From assembly GCF_900115295.1 (NCBI RefSeq), contig NZ_FOVZ01000003.1, positions 496,001 to 560,000 on the forward strand: a DNA stretch of 64,000 nucleotides, read 5' to 3'. Shown here in pieces: positions 9,147 through 18,070 of the stretch. Under the pieces are notes generated by a model. It was not told the DNA's origin, made no database searches, and worked only from the letters and a program-made list of their open reading frames with translations. The stretch's first letter is position 1. Each line of letters starts with the position of its first letter. This DNA is from Sphingomonas sp. OK281 (GTDB taxonomy: Bacteria > Pseudomonadota > Alphaproteobacteria > Sphingomonadales > Sphingomonadaceae). Both the position numbers and the translations under genes were made by a program.

Positions 9147-9274
9147 GGCAGTCCCGGTACGTCAAGGAAACGCGCGCTCTAGACCATCGCGGCGCGGCGC
9201 TCAATTTTAATCCCGTCGCCGGGTGGCCGTTAGCGCCCGCCTGGGCCCGTCCGCTACATCAGGAGGCCATCCCC

Positions 9275-9350
9275 GTTCCCCGCAGGCGCGGGGCCCAGCT
9301 AAACCACATCCACCGCGCGAGATGCTGGGCCCCCGCGTTCGCGAGGGAAC
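9275..9350. repeat. 76-bp palindromic repeat upstream of argS
   Basis: Two imperfect inverted arms (about 9275-9299 and 9324-9350), each holding a GGGGCCCAG-type core, enclose a short spacer. The arms resemble the CCGGGGCCCA repeats at 35.7 and 58.7 kb. It lies between the end of the DUF1501 gene and the argS start and contains no gene. Confidence 0.7.
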
Positions 9351-9391
9351 AGAAGTGTATCGATGCATCTGCGGGAAAACTAAGATCAGCG

Positions 9392-10546
9392 TCAGACCCG
9401 AACCAGCCCCTCGATCGCCGCCGTTCTCGCGCTCGCAGGAAACAACGCCGCCATCGCCCGTGCAGGCTCGACGCCGAAATGCGACGAGACCGCGCCGCCG
9501 ATGAACGCATCGAGCTGCATCGTCGGTTTCAAGTCGCGGGCCTCGAAGAGCGCGGCGGGGGCGAGGCCGGGCCAGTCCGATACCACCCTGCCCCCCTTCA
9601 CCGCGCCGCCGAACAACATTGCAGACGTGCCGGTGCCGTGATCGGTCCCGCCGGTGCCGTTGACCGCGACGGTCCGTCCGAACTCGGTCGCGACCAGCAC
9701 CATGGTGTCCGCCCATAACGGTCCCAGCCCCGCCTGGAGTGACGCGACCATCGCATCGAGGCCCTTCAACTGCGCGGTCAGCCGGCCGCGCTGGCCGGCA
9801 TGCGTATCCCAGCCACCGGTCTCGATCATCGCGATCCGTGCTCCGGTGTCGGGCTTGAGCAACCGCGCGGCGAGCGCGCCCGTCGCGGCCGCATTGCGCC
9901 CGCCATCCTGCGCGAGATCGCTGGTGAGTTGCCGCGTCGCCATCGCCTCGCTCCACAGGCCGTGGAGCTGGTGGTCACCCTCGTACAGCATCGCCACGCG
10001 TTGCAGCAGGTCGTCGGACGCGTCCGGCAGGCTCGACGGCGCATAGGACGCGACCTCGCGCCGCCCCCGCAGCGCCATCGGCACGGTCGCCGCCACCGCG
10101 ATCGCGCGCGCCTCGTCCGTCGGCAGCACGCCGAGTAGCCGATTGAGCCAGCCGTCGCGCACCTGGTACGCGCTGACCCCACCGGTTTCGAGCACGTTCT
10201 GGCCATCGAAATGCGAACGATCCCGGTAAGGCGACGCGATGGCGTGCGCGAACAGCGCCTGGCCCTGTTTGTAGAGCCCGGCACTCGACGTCATCGCGGG
10301 GTGTAGCGTGAACATGCCATCGAGCTTTGTACCCGTTGCGAAGTCCGCCGCGAGATCGCCGCGGGCGCCTGCAAACGCCGGATCGCCGACCGCGCCAATC
10401 GTACCGAGACCATCGGCGGCCCCGCGCTGGATGATGAACACGAAGCGCTTGTCGGTCGCCGCGCGCGCGAAGGCGATGCGCGGTGCGAAGGCGGACGCGA
10501 GAACGCCGAGCGTGCCGGTCGACAAGAAGGAACGACGGTCGAGCAT
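9392..10546 (-). CDS. DUF1501 family protein with Tat-type signal
   Basis: DUF1501 proteins resemble sulfatase/alkaline-phosphatase-fold enzymes, but no reaction is established. The 384-residue product begins with a twin-arginine signal (D-R-R-S-F-L-S, then a hydrophobic stretch to about residue 28), so export in folded form is likely. Typical features are R-G-A-A-D-G-L (about 41-47), E-T-G-G-W-D-T-H (about 242-249), E-F-G-R-T-V (about 289-294) and G-G-T-D-H-G-T (about 299-305), whose Asp/His residues could bind metal. It follows the DUF1800 gene by two bases. This DUF1800-DUF1501 pairing is widespread in bacteria and implies a joint role. Confidence 0.88.
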   Translation of the reverse strand: MLDRRSFLSTGTLGVLASAFAPRIAFARAATDKRFVFIIQRGAADGLGTIGAVGDPAFAGARGDLAADFATGTKLDGMFTLHPAMTSSAGLYKQGQALFAHAIASPYRDRSHFDGQNVLETGGVSAYQVRDGWLNRLLGVLPTDEARAIAVAATVPMALRGRREVASYAPSSLPDASDDLLQRVAMLYEGDHQLHGLWSEAMATRQLTSDLAQDGGRNAAATGALAARLLKPDTGARIAMIETGGWDTHAGQRGRLTAQLKGLDAMVASLQAGLGPLWADTMVLVATEFGRTVAVNGTGGTDHGTGTSAMLFGGAVKGGRVVSDWPGLAPAALFEARDLKPTMQLDAFIGGAVSSHFGVEPARAMAALFPASARTAAIEGLVRV

Positions 10547-10548
10547 GA

Positions 10549-12090
10549 CTATCTCCGCAGCGATTCAGGGGCGACGAGCAACAGCGCGAGCGCCTGTGCA
10601 GGGCTTTCCGCACGCGACAGGCCCTGCGCAGTGGAGGAACTGAGCGAGGCGGGGAACAGCGTCGGCGCCAACGCCCGCGCATCGACCGGCCCGGCGCGCG
10701 CCGCGAACCGCTCCGCCGCCTCCACGCGTCGCAGGATCGCGTCGGGCCCGGCCCAGGCTCCGGCGATATCGTCGTACCCGACCGGCTGCCCCGGCTGCCA
10801 TATCGGCTGGCCGAGTTGGTTCATCATTCCGACCGTGACGCCGGGCTGGACGATGGTCGTGCCGAGCGCGCGCTGTGTGGACAGATACCATTCCCAGGGC
10901 GACTTGAACTTCACCGGCTGCGGCACCCACGCCTCAGGCGACGCAATCAGCGCGCGATAGACAGTCGGCAGGTCACCACCCGATTTCAGGAAGGCCGTCT
11001 TCAACCGCGCGACCATCGCCGGCGGTGGCGTATCGCCTGCGAAGTGCCGCGCGAGTTTGGTCGCGATGTGCGTCGCGGTCGCGGGATGAATCGCCAGATC
11101 GGACAGCACGGCCTGGGCCTGTGCCTCCCCCGCCGCGGGATAGAGCTTCCCCATCACGGTGCGATCGCCGGGCTGATGAACGTCGTCTAGGAACAGGAAT
11201 GCGCCTGCATGGGAATCGTCCTGGACACGGGCGCCGGGGCCACGGCCGATGCCCGCGACCGTCCAGCCGGTCATCGCGCGCGCGAATTCGGTGACGTCGG
11301 CCTGGCTGTAGCCGCTGCGGACGCCAAGCGTGTGCAACTCCATGATCTCGCGCGCGAGGTTCTCGTTGAGACCGGTGCGACGCTTGGTCTTGCGTATAGC
11401 GAACGGACTGTCCGGACCGATCGACACCGCCTGGTCGAGATACAGCAGCATCGCCGGATGCCGCTCGACCGCGTTCAGCATGTCGGCGAACTTGCCGAGG
11501 ACATGCGGCCGGATCGCCTCGAACTCCATCGGGCCGGCCAGCGCCATTACCTCGAACTTCTCGGTGGAAACCGCGAAATGGTTCGCCCAGAAATGCACGA
11601 GCCGCTCGACGAACGGCGCCTCGCCGGTCAGCGCCGCCATCGTCCGCGCCGCGACCGCCGCGCCGTAATCGTTGCGGCTCTGCTTGCCGATGACTTGTCG
11701 CGCTTCCTGTCGTGCGGCCGCGGCTGGATCGATCGGCCCCGGCGCCATGGGGGCCCGAGCCATTCCGGGGGGCGCAGCGCCCGGCGACACGGGTGCGGGG
11801 GTCATCGCATTGGACATCGTTGGGACGGCGACGGCCGGCTTCCCGTCCATGCCGGTCATGGCTTTCGGCGTGCGCGGACCGAATTGCGCCCTGATCGCCT
11901 TTTCCTGCGCATAGTAGGCGACGAGACCTGTCGAAATGCCGGCCGTCGCAGGCGCGCTCGCGATGACCGGTGGCAGCGGCTCGAACCGGTCGCACTGCGC
12001 CAACACCCACTTCGCCGCATCGCCGACGATAGCTTCACCCGGCCTTGCGCCGAACCCGAACCGATTTAACGCGATACTGGAAGCAGACAC
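10549..12090 (-). CDS. DUF1800 family protein
   Basis: The function is unknown; family members are nearly always encoded beside DUF1501 proteins. The product (513 residues) has the typical start A-L-N-R-F-G-F-G-A-R-P-G-E, a Pro/Ala/Met-rich linker (about 95-125), then the conserved core with L-V-H-F-W-A-N-H-F (about 168-176), N-E-N-L-A-R-E-I-M-E-L-H-T-L-G-V (about 248-263), M-T-G-W-T (about 281-285) and L-A-R-H-F. An ATG at 12108 is possible, but a good Shine-Dalgarno (AGGAG, spaced 7) precedes the GTG at 12090, which is chosen here. The gene is the first of the two-gene DUF1800-DUF1501 unit. No clear signal peptide is seen. Confidence 0.85.
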   Translation of the reverse strand: MSASSIALNRFGFGARPGEAIVGDAAKWVLAQCDRFEPLPPVIASAPATAGISTGLVAYYAQEKAIRAQFGPRTPKAMTGMDGKPAVAVPTMSNAMTPAPVSPGAAPPGMARAPMAPGPIDPAAAARQEARQVIGKQSRNDYGAAVAARTMAALTGEAPFVERLVHFWANHFAVSTEKFEVMALAGPMEFEAIRPHVLGKFADMLNAVERHPAMLLYLDQAVSIGPDSPFAIRKTKRRTGLNENLAREIMELHTLGVRSGYSQADVTEFARAMTGWTVAGIGRGPGARVQDDSHAGAFLFLDDVHQPGDRTVMGKLYPAAGEAQAQAVLSDLAIHPATATHIATKLARHFAGDTPPPAMVARLKTAFLKSGGDLPTVYRALIASPEAWVPQPVKFKSPWEWYLSTQRALGTTIVQPGVTVGMMNQLGQPIWQPGQPVGYDDIAGAWAGPDAILRRVEAAERFAARAGPVDARALAPTLFPASLSSSTAQGLSRAESPAQALALLLVAPESLRR

Positions 12091-12180
12091 GACACTTCTC
12101 CTTCGCATGCAAGTGTACGCGGCAAATGTCGTGGAAGTATGTCACCCGGCGCGCTGGTCGCACGCAGGGGGCCGTTCATC

Positions 12181-12224
12181 GTTGCAGTTGATGCAATCGC
12201 GACGGATCGGTTTGCAATTGCAAC
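12181..12224. promoter_or_regulatory. Inverted repeat between divergent genes
   Basis: Arms GTTGCAGTTG (12181-12190) and CAATTGCAAC (12215-12224) are inverted repeats with one mismatch, in the spacer between the DUF1800 gene and the small secreted-protein gene. A weak promoter for the plus-strand gene may start within it (TTGCAA at 12218, 17-base spacer, TATTTC at 12241). It could be an operator; no regulator is identified. Confidence 0.35.
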
Positions 12225-12309
12225 TCATGCTGCACCGCAATATTTCTGTGACTCGAGAGTTGGGTAAACACCTGATCCGGCTCGACGCACCACCGCGGGA
12301 GACACGATC

Positions 12310-12603
12310 ATGCGCAATACTTTCAAGATCATCGCAGCAGCAGCGGCCGCCCTCACCTCGACGATCGGCATGGCCGCCGACGCCAAGCAGAGCTTCGTCC
12401 ACGAGGGCAGCACGTACGTCTATACCTCGACGCAGGACGGTGGCCGCCAGGTCATCGACGGCCGTCGCTATCCGTCGGGCCAGAAGTTTCACCTGATCGT
12501 TCGCGGCGACCGCGTATCGGGTGTGTCGGGCGGCGTCCCGGTTGCGTTCAAGACCGCCGAAGCCAATGGCGCGGCTGGTGGCATTGCTTCGGTTACGCGC
12601 TGA
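12310..12603 (+). CDS. Small secreted hypothetical protein
   Basis: No named family was recognised. The 97-residue product has a basic start and a hydrophobic Ala-rich signal peptide (about 1-22, likely cut after the G-M-A-A region), leaving a mature part of about 75 residues with a Tyr/Ser/Gly-rich, probably beta-structured pattern (G-S-T-Y-V-Y-T, Y-P-S-G-Q-K-F-H-L-I-V-R-G-D-R-V-S-G). A GGGAGA ribosome-binding site precedes the ATG. It lies alone on the plus strand between minus-strand genes and is followed by a strong terminator at 12629, so it is a single-gene unit. Confidence 0.7.
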   Translation: MRNTFKIIAAAAAALTSTIGMAADAKQSFVHEGSTYVYTSTQDGGRQVIDGRRYPSGQKFHLIVRGDRVSGVSGGVPVAFKTAEANGAAGGIASVTR

Positions 12604-12628
12604 GCTTAGCGGCGTTCAGTAGCATCTG

Positions 12629-12662
12629 CGGCGGTCGGACCCAGGTCCGGCCGCCGTTTTGC
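12629..12662 (+). terminator. Rho-independent terminator
   Basis: A 12-base-pair stem (12629-12640 with 12645-12656, one G-T pair) has a four-base loop and is followed by TTTT. It ends the small secreted-protein gene. Confidence 0.85.
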
Positions 12663-12687
12663 GTTTGAGTGAGCCTGCAACTTCTTA

Positions 12688-12800
12688 ACTCCCCTCCCTG
12701 GAAGGGAGGGGGTGGGGGGTGGGTCGGCTTCCGTATGACGGTATGGACGCGGCACGAGCCAGCCTACCCACCCCCAGCCCCTACCTTTCAGGGGGGGCGC
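12688..12800. repeat. 113-bp palindromic repeat downstream of dgt
   Basis: A hairpin arm of CTCCCCTCCCTGG-AAGGGAGGGGG type, a G-rich stretch, and an inverted partner ending in ACCTTTCAGGGGGGG form a repeat-like element. It lies six bases from the dgt stop, between converging transcription units, and resembles the other CTCCCC-type elements in this window. Confidence 0.65.
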
Positions 12801-12805
12801 AGAAG

Positions 12806-13972
12806 TCAGAACCCTTCGGGCAGGTCGATCGGGCCGACCAGTTCGCGGTAGCGCGACACGGCGTACCGATCCGTCATCCCCGCGATGAAGTCGGCGATGT
12901 GGCGGCTGCGGTCCGGATCCTCCGACGGCAGGCGTTCCCGCCATTCCTCGGGGATCGTCAGCGGATCGTCGCGGTAGACCGCGAACAGGCCGGACACGAT
13001 CCCATGCGCCGCATCCGCCGCCGCCAGTTGCCGCGGATGGTGATAGAGGTTGGCGTACATGAAGCGTTTCAGGTCGCGCTCCGCCTCGCGCATCTCGGGC
13101 GAGAAGCCGACCAGGCATTGGCCGGCATCGCGGACGTCGTCGACGCTGGTCACGCCGCTCGCCGCGATCCGCTGGCGCGTCTCGGCGATCAGGTCGTTGA
13201 CCATCGTCCCGATCTGCGTGCGGACGAGCTCGCCGACCAGGCGCTTCGGGTCGATGTCGGGGAAGCGGCGGCGCACATCGTCCCAGCCGCGTGCGACCAG
13301 CGGCACGGCAAGCATCTGGTCGAGCGTCAGTAGCCCTGCACGCAGGCCATCGTCGATGTCGTGATTGTCGTAGGCGATATCGTCGGCGATCGCCGCGACC
13401 TGCGCCTCGAGGCTCGAGTAGCTGGTCAGGGCGAGCGGGTATTTCGCGTCTGCCGTCGCCAGCGCCCAGCCCGGATGCCGCACCGGGCCGTTATGCTTGG
13501 CGAGACCTTCGAGCGTTTCCCAGGTCAGGTTCAGCCCGTTCCACATCGGATAGGGCCGCTCGATCGTCATCAGCGTGCGCAGTGTATGGCCGTTGTGATC
13601 GAAGCCACCCTGCCCGGTCAACGCCGCCTTCAACGCATCCTCGCCGGCATGGCCGAACGGCGGATGGCCGATGTCGTGTGCGAGGCACAGCGCCTCGGTC
13701 AGGTCCTCGTTCAGCGCCAGCGTCCGCGCGATCGTCCGGCCGATCTGCGCGACCTCGAGGCTGTGCGTCAGTCGAACGCGGAAATGATCGCCGTCGGGCG
13801 CCATGAACACCTGCGTCTTGTGGCGCAGGCGACGGAAGCTGATCGAGTGGATGATCCGGTCGCGGTCGCGCTGGAAGGCGTCGCGAGGCCCGCGCGTGGA
13901 CCCGTTCTGTTCCTCGTGAAGCCGTCCTTTGCTGCGCGCCGGGTCCGATGCCCAGGGCGCGCGGTAGCTCAC
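12806..13972 (-). CDS. dgt: Deoxyguanosinetriphosphate triphosphohydrolase-like HD-domain protein
   Basis: This HD-domain enzyme hydrolyses dNTPs to the deoxynucleoside and triphosphate; the sub-type here is the shorter dGTPase-like protein. The 388-residue product has [15 protein letters not shown] near residues 39-53, H at L-T-H-S-L-E-V-A, the paired H-D in [13 protein letters not shown], and a later D in A-D-D-I-A-Y-D, which together are the metal ligands of the family. The GTG start overlaps the stop of the TPR/SPOR gene by four bases (GTGA), which implies coupling. The open frame runs far upstream of this GTG, but that part is the antisense-frame shadow of the SPOR gene. Confidence 0.9.
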   Translation of the reverse strand: MSYRAPWASDPARSKGRLHEEQNGSTRGPRDAFQRDRDRIIHSISFRRLRHKTQVFMAPDGDHFRVRLTHSLEVAQIGRTIARTLALNEDLTEALCLAHDIGHPPFGHAGEDALKAALTGQGGFDHNGHTLRTLMTIERPYPMWNGLNLTWETLEGLAKHNGPVRHPGWALATADAKYPLALTSYSSLEAQVAAIADDIAYDNHDIDDGLRAGLLTLDQMLAVPLVARGWDDVRRRFPDIDPKRLVGELVRTQIGTMVNDLIAETRQRIAASGVTSVDDVRDAGQCLVGFSPEMREAERDLKRFMYANLYHHPRQLAAADAAHGIVSGLFAVYRDDPLTIPEEWRERLPSEDPDRSRHIADFIAGMTDRYAVSRYRELVGPIDLPEGF

Positions 13973-16143
13973 TTCGCGGGGAGCTTTGTAATGATCTCGC
14001 CGGGATCGCTGGTGAAGGTGAACGTCGGGACGCCTTCCTTCGCGAGCTGATTGACGAAGGTCCGCGCTTCCGCATCGGTCTTGAACGGGCCGGCGAGGAC
14101 GCGGTTGGTCGCCTTCCATGGCGCGGTCCAGCCGCCGCGGGTGCCGAACACGGTCGGTGCCTTGGCCTTTGCCTTCTTCCACGCCTTTGGCAGGTCGCCC
14201 TCGGTCGCGCCGGTCGACACCTGGACCCAGGTCCGCGCGGGATTGGCGCGCGCGATCCGCTTTTCCTCGGCCGCGGCCTTGTCGGCGGCCAGCTTCTCGG
14301 CGGCGGCAGCCTTCTTCTCGGCGAGCGCCTTCTTGTCGGCGATGGCCTTTTTCGCCGCGGCCTTCTTGTCGAGCGCGGCCTTCTTGTCGGCGGCCAGCTT
14401 GTCCGCAGCCAGCGTCTTGGCGGCGATCGCCTTGGCCGCTGCGTCGCGCTCGGTCTTGGCCTTCGCCTCGGCCAGCACGCGTTCGGAATCGTCCGAGTCC
14501 GGACTTGCCGCGGGGGTCACGACGGGCGCCGGGTGCATCGGCGCGACGTCGAGCTCGGATGCGGGGATCGACAGGCCCGCGACGATCCGCGCGAGGATCG
14601 AGTCCTCGCTGGCCGCGACTGCATGGGTCAGGGGAGACACGGCGGCCACCGTCGTCGATGCCGCGGGGGCTGACGTCGGCGAATTGGAGAAGCCGGGCGT
14701 TGGCGTGCCGGCGGTCTGGACGGGCGAAGACGGCTGCGCGGCCGCCTGCTGGATTGGCGTTGGCAGGGTCGAAACCGATGGCGCCGCCGCTGCCGACGCT
14801 GCGAGCGCATTCGCCGCACTGGTCGGATCGGTTCGCGCTGGTCCCACCGGGATCGCTGCCATCTGCGTCGCGACGCTCTGCGGAAGGGTCCCCGTCATCG
14901 ATGGTGCCGGGACGGTACGGGCGACCGACGGCCGGCTCGGCTGGATGGCGGCCGAGACTACCGAGTTCGTTTCCGTGGCCGGGTTTGTACGAGCGCCCTG
15001 AACCGCAACGTTCGGTGCCGAATAGCTTGGTTGCGAAGGTTGCGCAGTACGCACCGGAAGCGGCTGCACCGTCTGCATCGGCGCTGCTGCAAGCTGGACG
15101 GGGGCGGCGTAGGGGGTCGGAGCCGGGACCGTCGTCAGCGTACGTGCCGGGGTGGCGGCCGGCGGGATCGGTGCCGACGTCGTCGCGGGTACTGGTGTGG
15201 ACGACGGTCGCGTTGCCGCTGCCACCTGGAGACGGTCGCGGCTCGATCGGCGATCGCGCTTGTCCTTCTTGCCGGTGGTCGCAGCGGCTGCGGGTTGCGG
15301 CGTTACGGCTGCCAGCATTACCGGTGCGGTGGGGTCTGCGGCTAGAATCCCCAAGGGTGGTGCCATCCGTGCATCCGCGAGGCGGGCGGGCGTCGCGTGG
15401 ACCTCGCCGAAGTGCACGGCGAACGCGCGGTCGCTTGCGGGCAGGTTGGGCAGGCGCTGGAAGAAGGGTTGCAGGCCCTGCGCGGTGCCCGAGGGCATCA
15501 TTGTGGTTGCGATCTTCTCGGCACCGGCGACGTCGCCGTTCATCGCGAGGATGAACGCGCGAGAGCGCCAAGCGCCGCGGTCGCTCTTGACCAGGAGCGG
15601 ATTGAGCTGCTGGATCGCGAGCTCTGGCTTGCCGGAGATGCCGAGCGACAACGCGTAGCGCCTGATGGTCTCGTCGTCGGGTGCGTCGCGGAGTGCAACG
15701 CGGTAGTCGCGTTGTGCCCGATCCTGCTGGCCGATCAGGTCGTAAGCGAGACCGCGGTCGGCGGCGAAGTTGCGCGGATCGAGGCCGAGACCTTCCGCCT
15801 GCGCGTAATAGCGGAGCGCTTCGCCCGGACGCTCGGAGCGTACGAGGATCGATGCCATTCCCGCCTTGGCGCGGCCGTCCCGCGGGTTCACTTTCTCGGC
15901 GCGTGCGAACAGCGCGGCGGCACCGCTGAGGTCGCCGAGGCCCATCGACAAATCGCCAGCTTTTATCAGCGCGTCGATGTTGCGGGGGTTGCTCGCGAGC
16001 TGGCGCATCACGTCGCCGAGCTTGTCCGCATCGGTGGTGCCGGGGATCGCCTGGACGACGGCTTGCGCGGACGCGGCGGCTGGCACGGCCGCGAGCACGA
16101 GGGCCAGCGCGGCGGTTAGGAGATGATGGGAGGACCGGGTCAT
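13969..16143 (-). CDS. TPR-repeat and SPOR-domain secreted protein
   Basis: This is a likely periplasmic peptidoglycan-associated protein. The 724-residue product has a Sec signal peptide (about 1-26, ending A-A-A-S-A-Q-A), TPR-like helical repeats (about 35-210), a long Pro/Ala/Thr low-complexity linker (about 270-530), an Ala/Lys-rich charged coiled coil (about 560-640, repeated A-A-D-K-x-A and K-K-A-A-x-K), and a C-terminal SPOR domain (about 645-720). The start M-T-R-S-S before the signal peptide is preferred over the much longer open frame, whose upstream part crosses a repeat. It lies between ftsZ and dgt and is coupled to dgt, and a septal role is plausible by context. Confidence 0.8.
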   Translation of the reverse strand: MTRSSHHLLTAALALVLAAVPAAASAQAVVQAIPGTTDADKLGDVMRQLASNPRNIDALIKAGDLSMGLGDLSGAAALFARAEKVNPRDGRAKAGMASILVRSERPGEALRYYAQAEGLGLDPRNFAADRGLAYDLIGQQDRAQRDYRVALRDAPDDETIRRYALSLGISGKPELAIQQLNPLLVKSDRGAWRSRAFILAMNGDVAGAEKIATTMMPSGTAQGLQPFFQRLPNLPASDRAFAVHFGEVHATPARLADARMAPPLGILAADPTAPVMLAAVTPQPAAAATTGKKDKRDRRSSRDRLQVAAATRPSSTPVPATTSAPIPPAATPARTLTTVPAPTPYAAPVQLAAAPMQTVQPLPVRTAQPSQPSYSAPNVAVQGARTNPATETNSVVSAAIQPSRPSVARTVPAPSMTGTLPQSVATQMAAIPVGPARTDPTSAANALAASAAAAPSVSTLPTPIQQAAAQPSSPVQTAGTPTPGFSNSPTSAPAASTTVAAVSPLTHAVAASEDSILARIVAGLSIPASELDVAPMHPAPVVTPAASPDSDDSERVLAEAKAKTERDAAAKAIAAKTLAADKLAADKKAALDKKAAAKKAIADKKALAEKKAAAAEKLAADKAAAEEKRIARANPARTWVQVSTGATEGDLPKAWKKAKAKAPTVFGTRGGWTAPWKATNRVLAGPFKTDAEARTFVNQLAKEGVPTFTFTSDPGEIITKLPAK

Positions 16144-16273
16144 GAGGATCATCTGTCTAGACGCCAGCCCGACCGAACCGGCAATGTCTCGCACGCACGC
16201 GCGCGGCGAACTGGGCTGGGGCGGCGACGAATGCAGGGTTTGGGATGCAATGAGCATGGTAACCTTGCTCGGC

Positions 16274-16332
16274 GTGCCCTCACCCTTCGCCGCCTTTGGC
16301 GTCTCTCCCTCTCCCGGTGGGAGAGGGGAGGA
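16274..16332. repeat. Short palindromic repeat between ftsZ and the SPOR gene
   Basis: A hairpin of the form CTCTCCCTCTCCC - GGT - GGGAGAGGGGAG (16303-16331) is preceded by a smaller CGCCTTTGGCG hairpin. It lies in the 236-base spacer downstream of ftsZ. It has no T-tract on the minus strand, so a role as an intrinsic terminator is doubtful. Confidence 0.6.
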
Positions 16333-16379
16333 CCGGGCTGGATCGTGCAAGATATTGAGAAGCTTCGGCTATTCCCGGA

Positions 16380-17957
16380 TTACTGGTTGTTCTGACGATG
16401 CAGGAAGCGCGGGATGTCGAGCGGGTCCTGGGGAGCCGCTTCACCGTCTTCCTTCGCAGCACCGCGTGCCGCATTCGACATGCGCTCGAACAGCGTACCG
16501 CCGAGCTTCACGCGCGGCGCGGCCGGAACCGCCTCGGGGGCAGCTTCGGCACCCGGAGCGAGCCAGCGACGACGTGCACCACCTTCGTCAGCAGCCGGCG
16601 TCGGCACCGGAACAGTCGGCGCGATCGGCGCGCGAGCGGGCGGCACCGACGATGCCGAAGCCGGACGCGCGATCGGACCACGACCGTAAGGCTCGTCGCC
16701 ATACGTGCGCGGTGCGGGCGCAGGCTGAGGAGCAGGAGCAACCGGCGCAGGCGCGGCCTGCGGCACCATCGTCTCGGCACCGAGCACCAGCTCGTCATCC
16801 GACTTCGACGCCGATGGCTCGACTTCCGACGACGCGTTCAGGTCGAGCGGCTCTTCGTCGGCGGACGACGCAACAGGCGCGGCCGACGAAGCGGCAGGCT
16901 CGCTCGGACGGAACGAGGTGTTCTCATCCGTCTTGCGCGATCCGAAGCTGAACGAGCGGGTCGGCTCAGGCGCGACTTCCGGCGGACGGGCGTCGGCGTC
17001 TATCCCGGTCGCGACGACCGAGACGCGGATCTTGCCCTCGAGCTCCTGGTTGAATGCTGAGCCCCAGATGATGTTCGCATCGGGATCGACCAGGTCGCGG
17101 ATGTGATTCGCGGCTTCGTCGACTTCGAGCAGGCGCATGTCGTCGCCGCCGGTGATCGAGATGATGACGCCCTTCGCGCCGCGCATGCTGACGCCCTCGA
17201 GCAGCGGGTTCGAGATCGCCTTCTGAGCAGCCTCGAGCGCGCGGTTGTCGCCGCTTGCCTCGCCGGTGCCCATCATCGCCTTGCCCATCTCCTGCATCAC
17301 CGAGCGGACGTCGGCGAAATCGAGGTTGATGAGGCCCGGCATCACCATCAGGTCGGTGATGCTACGGACGCCCTGCTGGAGCACCTCGTCCGCCATCGTG
17401 AACGCTTCCTTGAAGGTCGTGTTCGCGTTGGCGATGAGGAACAGGTTCTGGTTCGGGATGACGATCAGCGTGTCGACATACTTCTGGAGTTCGTCGATGC
17501 CGCCCTCAGCCGACTTGGCGCGACGGTTGCCCTCGAACGCGAACGGCTTGGTCACGACGCCGACGGTCAGGATGCCCATGTCGCGCGCCGCCTTGGCGAT
17601 GACCGGCGCCGCGCCCGTGCCCGTGCCACCACCCATGCCGGCGGTGATGAAGCACATGTGCGCGCCTTCGAGCATCTTGGCGAGCTGGTCGATCGTCTCT
17701 TCAGCAGCGGCACGGCCGATCTCGGGACGGCTACCGGCGCCAAGACCCTGCGTGATCTTGGTGCCGAGCTGGATCCGCTGCGGTGCGGTCGACTGCTTCA
17801 ACGCCTGCGCGTCGGTGTTCGCGACGAGGAAGTCGACGCCCTGGACGTCGGCCCGCATCATGTTGGCGATCGCGTTGCCGCCCGCGCCGCCGACGCCGAT
17901 CACCGCGATGCGGGGGGCCAGATCGTCCACTTCGGGACTAAGGAATTCGATGCTCAT
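16380..17957 (-). CDS. ftsZ: Cell division GTPase FtsZ
   Basis: FtsZ polymerises into the cytokinetic ring and recruits the divisome. The 525-residue product has the GTPase domain (about 15-320) with G-V-G-G-A-G-G-N-A near 22-30, the tubulin signature [10 protein letters not shown] near 109-118, and the T7 loop N-L-D-F-A-D-V. This is followed by a long Pro/Ala-rich linker (about 330-500) and a C-terminal peptide D-I-P-R-F-L-H-R-Q that binds FtsA. The long linker is typical of alphaproteobacteria. The ATG at 17957 is preferred because GGAGA lies 6 bases before it. It is separated from ftsA by 113 bases, leaving room for its own promoter. Confidence 0.97.
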   Translation of the reverse strand: MSIEFLSPEVDDLAPRIAVIGVGGAGGNAIANMMRADVQGVDFLVANTDAQALKQSTAPQRIQLGTKITQGLGAGSRPEIGRAAAEETIDQLAKMLEGAHMCFITAGMGGGTGTGAAPVIAKAARDMGILTVGVVTKPFAFEGNRRAKSAEGGIDELQKYVDTLIVIPNQNLFLIANANTTFKEAFTMADEVLQQGVRSITDLMVMPGLINLDFADVRSVMQEMGKAMMGTGEASGDNRALEAAQKAISNPLLEGVSMRGAKGVIISITGGDDMRLLEVDEAANHIRDLVDPDANIIWGSAFNQELEGKIRVSVVATGIDADARPPEVAPEPTRSFSFGSRKTDENTSFRPSEPAASSAAPVASSADEEPLDLNASSEVEPSASKSDDELVLGAETMVPQAAPAPVAPAPQPAPAPRTYGDEPYGRGPIARPASASSVPPARAPIAPTVPVPTPAADEGGARRRWLAPGAEAAPEAVPAAPRVKLGGTLFERMSNAARGAAKEDGEAAPQDPLDIPRFLHRQNNQ

Positions 17958-18070
17958 CGCCGTTCTCCGCACAACCCGGTAGATACGCTACGGCCGGGCC
18001 CCTGATTAATCTGTGTGCACCAACGTCACGGCCTGTTCCAGCCGAAATAACGCCAGCGCGCTCGAAACCC

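Noticed and set aside
7584..9182. 532-codon plus-strand frame across argS
   Set aside because: It is antisense to argS, which has all family motifs.
12806..15571. Long frame fusing dgt with an N-terminal extension of over 500 residues
   Set aside because: The extension is the out-of-frame reading of the TPR/SPOR gene; the GTG at 13972 gives a normal Dgt length and a GTGA overlap.
16303..16331. Possible rho-independent terminator after ftsZ
   Set aside because: The hairpin is strong, but no T-run follows on the minus strand; it fits the palindromic repeat family better.
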